DNA of 64,000 nucleotides from Methylovulum sp. (GTDB lineage Bacteria; Pseudomonadota; Gammaproteobacteria; Methylococcales; Methylomonadaceae): the NCBI RefSeq assembly GCF_028687615.1, contig NZ_JAQTZU010000005.1, positions 1 through 64,000 on the forward strand, read 5' to 3'. A model generated the notes under the pieces. That model searched no databases, was not told the DNA's origin, and saw only the letters and a program-made list of their open reading frames with translations. The stretch's first letter is position 1; the number at the start of each line of letters is the position of its first letter. This document shows, in pieces, positions 57,705 to 64,000 of this stretch. The translations under genes were made by a program, and so were the position numbers.

Positions 57705-58185
57705 GTTCTGCCTCTGTTGGCTGTAAATACGCTGGGGTTTGGGAATATTTCCGCAGGGCGGTTGCAAATTGCGCTAAAACGGGTCCGCATTTCTCACGGC
57801 TGCCTTCTGCCAATTCGATGTCCCGACCATCCGCCATTGTGATCCGCGTGGTGAAATGCGGGTCGCCTTCGGAATCTTTTGATTCGACAAGGCGCATATC
57901 CCGGACTTGGTCGTGGCGATAATCAAGCCGTAAGATCTTTAACGGGTAGCGCAAGACTAGCCTGATGCCCGTGGCTTCCAGCCATAAGGACACGCAAGGC
58001 TTGCTGTACGCATAGCTACCGATCATGGCGGCCAGTGTCAGCAAAGCCAGCGCGGAAACCGCTTTAAACATCGGGTCGATATTGGGATCGCCGCCAAAGC
58101 TGAGCGAGGCTATCGCTAATGCCACCGTTATCATAAAAGTCGCCAAAACCCAGATGGCAATCGGTAAATTGTGTTTGAATTCCAT
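57697..58185 (-). CDS. Small membrane protein with a PH-like or bPH-type domain
   Basis: 162 aa. Two N-terminal helices (IAIWVLATFMITVALAIASL and AVSALALLTLAAMIGSYAYS) and a cytoplasmic beta-rich domain (VSLWLEATGIRLVLRYPLKILRLDYRHDQVRDMRL...TRITMADGRDIELAEGS) reminiscent of bacterial PH domains. I do not recognise a hydrogenase-specific family. The 8-bp overlap with hoxU shows it belongs to the same transcript. It might tie the soluble hydrogenase to the membrane, but this is only a guess. Confidence 0.6.
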   Translation of the reverse strand: MEFKHNLPIAIWVLATFMITVALAIASLSFGGDPNIDPMFKAVSALALLTLAAMIGSYAYSKPCVSLWLEATGIRLVLRYPLKILRLDYRHDQVRDMRLVESKDSEGDPHFTTRITMADGRDIELAEGSREKCGPVLAQFATALRKYSQTPAYLQPTEAEHD

Positions 58186-58223
58186 GATGCTTGCTCTCAC
58201 GATAAAATCAGCAATCCCGCCAA

Positions 58224-58634
58224 TCAGATAAAAGGATTCAGCAAACGGACACCGCTACGCTCAACGTCACGGACATTGCGGGTGACTAAGGTCAAATCGT
58301 GTTCCAAGGCGGTAGCTGCCAACAGGCCATCAATGGCGGGTAAAAGATTAGGGACATTCAATCTTCCCCAGCGGTCGGCAATCGTTTTATTGACTGGCAA
58401 AACCTGTTGGGTGACGTTATTTTCAATTTGTTGTAGCCATTGTTCAAGTGACTGTCCGGCAATCGGGTCACGCAAGCGAATTTGTTCCACTCCACGACGA
58501 ATTTCTCCTAAAATCAAAACGGAGACATAAAGTTCATCACTATTAGTTTGCGAAAACCAAGCGGATACGCCGCCGTTGCATTTGTTGCCTTTGCGTAATT
58601 CGGACAGGATGTTGGTATCTAACAAATATCCCAT
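58224..58634 (-). CDS. PIN-domain toxin (VapC/FitB-like)
   Basis: 136 aa. Acidic active-site residues are in place: LLDTNILSELRKG, VSVLILGEIRRGVEQI, PAIDGLLAATALEHDLTLVTRNVRDV. VapC-type toxins cleave tRNA or rRNA. It overlaps the antitoxin gene by 16 bp. The pair sits inside the hox operon, 38 bp upstream of the small membrane gene. Confidence 0.88.
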   Translation of the reverse strand: MGYLLDTNILSELRKGNKCNGGVSAWFSQTNSDELYVSVLILGEIRRGVEQIRLRDPIAGQSLEQWLQQIENNVTQQVLPVNKTIADRWGRLNVPNLLPAIDGLLAATALEHDLTLVTRNVRDVERSGVRLLNPFI

Positions 58635-58858
58635 GATTCGTCCCTACCCTGATCCAAAGGCCGCAAGAAATCTTCGTCTTCGCCGACATTGGGCATTGCC
58701 GACAACAGGCTTTTCCAGTCTTTTTCATTCACGTCTTGATTGCTGGTGTGCTGGTTATCCAGCAAAAGCAACACGCGGACGGGGGTTCCGTCAGTCAAAT
58801 GTTCGGGGATATGAATTTGTTGCTGCTGGATGGTAGTTTCAAATTCTATGGCTTGCAT
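58619..58858 (-). CDS. Antitoxin of the PIN toxin
   Basis: 79 aa. N-terminal IEFETTIQQQQIHIPEHL and GTPVRVLLLL match the AF2212/AbrB-like antitoxin start; the acidic C-terminus (EDEDFLRPLDQGRDESWDIC) would wrap and block the toxin. It begins 20 bp after the hoxF stop. Operator sites were not recognised. Confidence 0.8.
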   Translation of the reverse strand: MQAIEFETTIQQQQIHIPEHLTDGTPVRVLLLLDNQHTSNQDVNEKDWKSLLSAMPNVGEDEDFLRPLDQGRDESWDIC

Positions 58859-58878
58859 GATTGTTGTTTCCTATGGAT

Positions 58879-60693
58879 TTATTCCTCAACCTGTGCCAAA
58901 TGCGCCGCCGCATCATTACGGCCCGCCATGCGCCGCGCCGTTTCCAGGGCGGCATCCAAATCAAACCCCGGCTCGTAACTGATTTTTTTCAGTTGCGCTT
59001 GGTACAGCTCCGGGTAACGCTCCAAGGTCGTGATGATGGGATTGGCGGCGGTTTGCCCCAAGCCGCAATGGCTATGGTTTTTGACCAAACGGCACAGCTC
59101 TTCCAAAGCCACCACATCACCCGCCGAGCCGTGGCCTTCGATGATTTTATCGAGTTGTTTTTTCAATAAGGACGTGCCGACACGGCAAGGCGTACAAAAT
59201 CCGCAGCTTTCATGGGCGAAAAAGTGCGTGAAATTATTGACTATGGCTAGGATATTGCGGCTGTTGTTGAAGATGATGAACGAGCCGCCGGTGGCCAGGT
59301 CTTCAAAGGCCAGTTTGCGGTGGAATTCCTGATTGGAAATAAATGTGCCGGATGGCCCGCCAATTTGTACGCCCAGCACGTCGTCAGCACCGCAGCCATC
59401 CAAGATGGTCTGTATGCTTGTGCCGAACGGATATTCATAAACGCCGGGACGGGCGCAATCGCCGCTGATGCTGAGGATTTTTGTGCCTTTGGATTTTTCC
59501 GTGCCAATGTTGGCGAACCACGCGCCGCCGTGCACGGCAATCGCCGCCGCCGCCAAAAACGTCTCGACATTGTTGACCACCGTGGGTTTGCCCAGATAAC
59601 CCTGGGTGACCGGATACGGCGGGCGGTTGCGCGGGATGCCCATTTTGCCTTCCAGCGATTCGATCAAGGCCGATTCTTCGCCGCATATATACGCCCCTGC
59701 GCCCAAGCAGATTTCAATATCGAAATCAAAGCCTTTGCCCAAAATGTTGGTGCCCAGCAAACCGGTGTCGCGCCGTTGTTGCAACACCGCTTGTAGTTTG
59801 TCGAACAGGAACAGATATTCACCACGCAGATATAAAAAGCCTTGCTCCGCGCCGATGATGGACGCGCACACCGTCATGCCTTCAAACACTTGGTCGGCGT
59901 AACTGTTCAGCAACACGCGGTCTTTAAATGTGCCGGGCTCCCCTTCGTCGGCGTTGCAAATCACATAGCGTTGGGGCTTTTTTTGTGCGCCCACATCGCA
60001 GAATGCATCTTCTTCCGGTACTTCATAACACAAATGCCATTTCCAGCCCGTGGTGTAGCCTGCCCCACCTCTGCCGCGCAAACCGGATTGGGTGATTTCC
60101 GCCAACGTTTCCTGCAAGCCGCGTTTAAATGTCGCCGCCAAGGCGGCACCCTGAGTGATGGGCTGGCCCAGCAATAAGCCGGGCTGATAAATGTTATCGG
60201 CCACCTGAAATAATTCGGCGGGCCATTGCTCCAGCGGTTTTTGCTGGTCAATCAACCCGGCAATCAAGTCAATTTTCGTGACATCCAGCCGCGTCAACGC
60301 ATAGCCATTGACCAAACCTGCCGGCCCTTGGTCGCACAGGCCGGTGCATGAGGTGTTGTCCAGGCTGACCACGCCATCGCCACGCACCCCGCCGACTGTA
60401 AGCTTTAATTTTTCAGCCAGATAGCCCATTAACTGATGCTTGCCTAGGATATGGTCGGTAATCGAATCACTAATCAGCAATTCATACTGGCCTCTGGGCT
60501 GCAAATGGAAAAAGCTGTAAAACTCCACCACACCGATAACTTGGGTACGGGGGATATGCAAGCATTCAGCCAATTGCCCTATCGCCTCTTCAGGCACATG
60601 GCGATAACGGGATTGAACCGCCCTTAGCATGGCTAGCAAATGCGTGGACTGATAGCCATGTTTTGCTGCGAGATCCTGGATAAATTGTCTCAT
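58879..60693 (-). CDS. hoxF: NAD-reducing hydrogenase diaphorase subunit HoxF
   Basis: 604 aa, NuoE-like and NuoF-like parts fused. The NuoE-like part (about 1-150) has TSCTGLCDQGPAGLVNG but no second Cys pair; Ralstonia HoxF, from memory, has the same feature. The NuoF-like part binds FMN and NAD (RGRGGAGYTTGWKW, CNADEGEPGTFKDR, GAGAYICGEESALIESLEGKMG) and a [4Fe-4S] cluster (ESCGFCTPCRVGTS with CGLGQTA). First gene of the operon in the direction of transcription. Exchanges electrons with NAD in the cytosol. Confidence 0.95.
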   Translation of the reverse strand: MRQFIQDLAAKHGYQSTHLLAMLRAVQSRYRHVPEEAIGQLAECLHIPRTQVIGVVEFYSFFHLQPRGQYELLISDSITDHILGKHQLMGYLAEKLKLTVGGVRGDGVVSLDNTSCTGLCDQGPAGLVNGYALTRLDVTKIDLIAGLIDQQKPLEQWPAELFQVADNIYQPGLLLGQPITQGAALAATFKRGLQETLAEITQSGLRGRGGAGYTTGWKWHLCYEVPEEDAFCDVGAQKKPQRYVICNADEGEPGTFKDRVLLNSYADQVFEGMTVCASIIGAEQGFLYLRGEYLFLFDKLQAVLQQRRDTGLLGTNILGKGFDFDIEICLGAGAYICGEESALIESLEGKMGIPRNRPPYPVTQGYLGKPTVVNNVETFLAAAAIAVHGGAWFANIGTEKSKGTKILSISGDCARPGVYEYPFGTSIQTILDGCGADDVLGVQIGGPSGTFISNQEFHRKLAFEDLATGGSFIIFNNSRNILAIVNNFTHFFAHESCGFCTPCRVGTSLLKKQLDKIIEGHGSAGDVVALEELCRLVKNHSHCGLGQTAANPIITTLERYPELYQAQLKKISYEPGFDLDAALETARRMAGRNDAAAHLAQVEE

Positions 60694-60826
60694 GGGGTAC
60701 GCTGCCTTAAATTTATAAAGTTACAAATTATTTCTAATGAGGGGGCCGCTGGCTGCTATGGTTTAATCTTACCTGCTTGAATGCCCATTAGTATGGTGAT
60801 GATAACTCGATACTATTATCGGACGA

Positions 60827-61696
60827 TTAAATAGTTTTTTGCATCCAAAAACTCCCTCCGCCAAGCAATTGACCATCAAAGCGTTGTTTTACCTGGGCCG
60901 GAAAAACATAATGCATATAGGCACAGCCAAAAACCACGCGAAAAGCCGATGAAAACATCAGCAAAGCCCGGAGCACGTATTGCTCATTCCAGCTACGGTT
61001 ATGTTTTATAACCCATTCCCTTGGATAATCGCGGGGGAAAAAAATGTCGTGGATATGGATAAACACACCGGCTTTTAAGCGTGGCAAGATATTAAAATAA
61101 AGATAATTGACATCGCTGCCGGTTTTGGCGACATGGGAAGAATCAATGAATAAAATATCGCCGCCCTCTAATTGATCAAAAAATTCCAAGTCAATCTGCT
61201 CTACTTTTGATTCAATCACTTGATGCAGCCCGGCAATTTTCTCTTTTAAAAACGGACGGGGAAAAGGCTCAATGCAGGTGAAGGTTAATTGCCCGTCTAA
61301 AAAACGGCGGTTCACGTCGGCGGTCAATAAAGATGAAAATCCTGAGCCAACTTCAATCATGCGCTTAGGTTTTAATTTACGTAACATCGCAAATAAAGCC
61401 ACCGCATCCAGGCCGCTAAATAAACCGTTGGCAAGAAAAAACTGGTCTTCAGGCAAACCGTCTTGAGCCGACGGATAATCAAAATCTTTCAAGACCTTGG
61501 CAATATCCGTTTGGAGGAACTCCAGTTGTTGGCTTTCATTAAAATCAATGCCCAGTAACGTAGGCAATTCTCTAGGCCAAATCTCATCAGCCCGTGCTTC
61601 CAACTCAATATTGTTCACAATAGGCGAATAAAAATGCCCTAGAGGAAATGAAGTCGTGATGGGTTGCCGCTTTGGATTTACATTTTCAGTCGCCAT
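60827..61696 (-). CDS. Class I SAM-dependent methyltransferase-like protein
   Basis: 289 aa. SAM motif I is MIEVGSGFSSLLTADV, then FTCIEPFPRPFL as the acidic loop, and a later GDILFIDSSHVAKTG, as in Methyltransf_24 / cephalosporin-hydroxylase-like proteins. The last third (FIHIHDIFFPRDYPREW) is typical of that group. The start is the ATG at 61694-61696. Small-molecule or glycan methylation is possible. It lies 133 bp upstream of hoxF on the same strand. Confidence 0.8.
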   Translation of the reverse strand: MATENVNPKRQPITTSFPLGHFYSPIVNNIELEARADEIWPRELPTLLGIDFNESQQLEFLQTDIAKVLKDFDYPSAQDGLPEDQFFLANGLFSGLDAVALFAMLRKLKPKRMIEVGSGFSSLLTADVNRRFLDGQLTFTCIEPFPRPFLKEKIAGLHQVIESKVEQIDLEFFDQLEGGDILFIDSSHVAKTGSDVNYLYFNILPRLKAGVFIHIHDIFFPRDYPREWVIKHNRSWNEQYVLRALLMFSSAFRVVFGCAYMHYVFPAQVKQRFDGQLLGGGSFWMQKTI

Positions 61697-61907
61697 CTTA
61701 TTGCCTGTCAGTTTTATGTATAAGTCTCTATGTAAATTAAAATTTTTTTGGTGCCTGCAATAGCCCAAGCAATTCCATTGCCCTACAGACTCCCATCCCA
61801 GTCTACAATATTTCGGCTACAAAGCCTCTCATTTCAATTTCTCGTGGCCTTAGACTTTCGATATTCCAACCGAAATGACGCTATTTTCAATAAAGCTTTC
61901 GATAAAA

Positions 61908-64000
61908 CTAAACTTTCCCCAAACGTTGCTCGGTATCCAACACCAACTGCGTGGTCTGCAACACGGTGTCAGGATTCAGGCTCATCGAATCAATGCCGAT
62001 TTCGACCAGATATTCCGCCATTTCAGGATAATCCGACGGGGCTTGTCCGCATAATCCGCAATGTCTATGGTTGCGGTGCGCCCCGGTCACGGCCAGGCGG
62101 ATCATTTCCTTAACGCCTGCATCGCGCTCGTCAAAATCAGCGGCGACGATGGCCGAATCGCGGTCCACACCCAAGGTCAATTGCGTCAAATCGTTGGAGC
62201 CGATAGAAAAGCCGTCGAAATGTTCGGAAAACGCGTCAATCAGGATGACGTTGTTCGGAATTTCGCACATGACGTAGATTTCCAAGCCGTTGTCGCCGCG
62301 CTTTAAACCGAGTTCCGCCATGTAAGCCAACACGCGTTTAGCTTCGTCGATACGGCGGCAGAACGGGATCATCAGGGTCACGTTGGTCAATCCCATATCC
62401 TCCCGCACCCGCTTCATCGCGGCGCATTCCAAGGCGAAGCCTTCGGCATACGCCGGATGGCTGTAGCGGGATGCGCCACGGAAGCCGATCATGGGGTTTT
62501 CTTCGTTGAATTCAAACCATTTTCCGCCCAACAAGGTGGCGTATTCATTGGTTTTGAAGTCGGACATCCGCACCACCACCGGCTTGGGATAAAACGCGGC
62601 GGCAATCGTCGCGACGCCCTCGGACAATCGCTGGATGAAAAAATCGGCGGCGGTGGCATGGTTGCGCGTCAGTTCGGTCAGTTGCTCCAGTTCATCGGCA
62701 TCTTGCACCCGCTCAGGATGCAGCAGGGCCATTGGATGCGCCTTGATGTATTCAGTGATGATAAACTCCATACGCGCCAGCCCCACGCCGTCATTGGGCA
62801 GGAAGCTGGTCTTGAACGCCAGCTCGGGGTTGCCGATGTTGAGCATGATCTTGGTTTTGGGGCGTTGCAGGCCGGACAAATCCGTGGTTTGGATTTCAAA
62901 AGCCAGCGTGCCTTCGTACACTTTGCCGTTATCGCCTTCGGCACAGGACACGGTCACGGGCGTGTTGTTTTTGATGGTGGTCGTGGCGTTGTCACAGCCG
63001 ATGACCGCTGGAACACCCAATTCGCGCGAAATGATCGCCGCATGGCACGTCCTACCGCCACGGTTGGTGACGATAGCCGAGGCGATTTTCATGATCGGCT
63101 CCCAGTCCGGCGTGGTCATGTCGGCGACCAGCACATCGCCCGCCTTAAAACTGCCCAATTGCCCGACATGCTCGATAATCCGCGCATTGCCCGTGGCAAT
63201 TTTGCTGCCCACGGCATGACCGGTGACGATGGCAGTGCCTTTGTCTTTTAGCACATATTGCTCCAAGATCATGCCGCTCAATTGCGACACCACCGTCTCA
63301 GGCCGCGCTTGCACGATGTAGAGCTTGCCGTCGATGCCGTCTTTCGCCCATTCCATATCCATCGGTTTGGCGTGTCCGGCCTTGTCGCTGTAATGCTTTT
63401 CGATTTTTAAAGCGTAATCGGCGAGGGTCAGGACATCGGCATCATCCAGGCAAAAGCGTTGGCGTTCTTCTTCAGACGTGACGATATTGCGGGTGGGTTC
63501 GCGGGTGCGCCCGTCGCTGTACACCATCTTGATTTTTTTCGCACCCAAGGTGCGCTTCAACACGGCGCGGTGGCCTTGGCGGAAGGTGGGTTTGTGGACA
63601 TAAAATTCATCGGGGTCCACCGCGCCTTGCACGACGTTTTCGCCCAAACCATAAGCCCCGGTGATGAACACGACATCGCTGAAACCGGATTCGGTGTCCA
63701 ACGAGAACATCACGCCGCTGGCATCCAAATCCGAACGCACCATTTTCATGATGCCGATGGACAGGGCCAGTTTGAAGTGGTCGAAGCCTTGGTCGATGCG
63801 GTAGTGGATGGCACGGTCGGTGAACAGGCTGGCAAAACAGCGTTTGCAGGCTTCCAGCAGGGCTTGCTCGCCGCGTATGTTCAGGTAAGTGTCTTGCTGG
63901 CCTGCGAAACTGGCGGTCGGTAAATCCTCGGCGGTGGCCGAACTACGCACGGCAACGCTTAAATCTTCGCCGTATTGTTGTTGCAATTGCGCGTAAGCCG
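61908..64000 (-). CDS. ppsA: Phosphoenolpyruvate synthase, 3' part (gene runs off the window)
   Basis: About 697 codons are visible; roughly the first 95 residues of the usual 790 are missing at the right edge. It converts pyruvate and ATP to PEP, AMP and phosphate. The phospho-accepting His is in GGRTCHAAIISRELGVPAVIGC. The ATP-binding part begins VAVRSSATAEDLPTASFAGQQDTYLN; the C-terminal PEP-binding barrel has SIGSNDLTQLTLGVDRDSAIVA and the Cys in HCGLCGQAPSDYPE. An essential gluconeogenic step when growing on one-carbon or lower acids. Confidence 0.94.
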   Translation of the reverse strand, partial: AYAQLQQQYGEDLSVAVRSSATAEDLPTASFAGQQDTYLNIRGEQALLEACKRCFASLFTDRAIHYRIDQGFDHFKLALSIGIMKMVRSDLDASGVMFSLDTESGFSDVVFITGAYGLGENVVQGAVDPDEFYVHKPTFRQGHRAVLKRTLGAKKIKMVYSDGRTREPTRNIVTSEEERQRFCLDDADVLTLADYALKIEKHYSDKAGHAKPMDMEWAKDGIDGKLYIVQARPETVVSQLSGMILEQYVLKDKGTAIVTGHAVGSKIATGNARIIEHVGQLGSFKAGDVLVADMTTPDWEPIMKIASAIVTNRGGRTCHAAIISRELGVPAVIGCDNATTTIKNNTPVTVSCAEGDNGKVYEGTLAFEIQTTDLSGLQRPKTKIMLNIGNPELAFKTSFLPNDGVGLARMEFIITEYIKAHPMALLHPERVQDADELEQLTELTRNHATAADFFIQRLSEGVATIAAAFYPKPVVVRMSDFKTNEYATLLGGKWFEFNEENPMIGFRGASRYSHPAYAEGFALECAAMKRVREDMGLTNVTLMIPFCRRIDEAKRVLAYMAELGLKRGDNGLEIYVMCEIPNNVILIDAFSEHFDGFSIGSNDLTQLTLGVDRDSAIVAADFDERDAGVKEMIRLAVTGAHRNHRHCGLCGQAPSDYPEMAEYLVEIGIDSMSLNPDTVLQTTQLVLDTEQRLGKV

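Overview
The window looks like chromosomal DNA of a gammaproteobacterium, most plausibly a methanotroph of the order Methylococcales. The taxonomic call is inference. It rests on gammaproteobacterial-type housekeeping proteins (RNase R, GuaA, GuaB, TadA, Pgi, SlyX, CcmGHI), a two-gene copper operon whose first product resembles AmoD/PmoD, an NAD-linked [NiFe] hydrogenase, a PEP-CTERM/exosortase-type acyltransferase, phosphoenolpyruvate synthase, and many small interspersed repeats. I found no tRNA, rRNA, CRISPR array or intact transposase.

Layout. 1-1544 (minus): end of a capsule-type polysaccharide ABC exporter (KpsM, KpsT, then a gene cut by the window edge). 1545-3115: gene-free and repeat-rich, with one 136-bp MITE. 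3116-11038 (plus): a Pil-Chp-type chemosensory cluster (two response regulators, CheW/PilI, a 1224-aa hybrid CheA/ChpA, a PilJ-like receptor). 11409-13694: RNase R. 14027-17485 (minus): a Tat-exported superoxide-reductase-like protein, two membrane proteins, and the copper operon. 17763-27511: housekeeping genes (pgi, tadA, guaA, trpD, trpC, guaB) mixed with lipoproteins and a DUF2914 protein. 28009-31322: a NuoM/DabB-like membrane protein followed by a DabA-like (DUF2309) protein that has lost its zinc-site motif and C-terminal part. 31382-31676: a second MITE family. 31793-38683: MsrB, an M18 aminopeptidase, and a YfiR / GGDEF-EAL / TonB-receptor operon. 38701-40060 (minus): a heme-oxygenase-like (possibly diiron) enzyme with a LuxI/FeeM-like acyltransferase. 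40405-44866: a methyltransferase, then decayed accessory DNA (a helicase remnant between two MITEs, an orphan 382-aa gene, a frameshifted membrane gene, a truncated SMR efflux gene). 44867-47362: ccmG-ccmH-ccmI-slyX. 47583-50351: a DUF523/DUF1722 protein, pyrophosphatase and a ZIP transporter. 50603-60693 (minus): a Hox hydrogenase operon (hoxF, hoxU, hoxY, hoxH, hoxW) interrupted by a PIN toxin-antitoxin pair, a small membrane protein and a glycosyltransferase-like gene, followed by an acyl-CoA synthetase/lysine acetyltransferase. 60827-64000 (minus): a methyltransferase and the 3' part of ppsA.

How the genes fit together. The Hox enzyme would interconvert H2 and NADH. The NuoM-like/DUF2309 pair is related to inorganic-carbon concentrating complexes, but its DUF2309 member appears catalytically dead. 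YfiR, the diguanylate cyclase and the TonB receptor form a plausible envelope-to-c-di-GMP signalling unit, and the Chp-like array would control surface motility. The best candidates for something undescribed are the heme-oxygenase-like enzyme plus acyltransferase pair, the copper operon, the DabA-like remnant, and two MITE families, each with one copy flanked by a perfect 8-bp target duplication.
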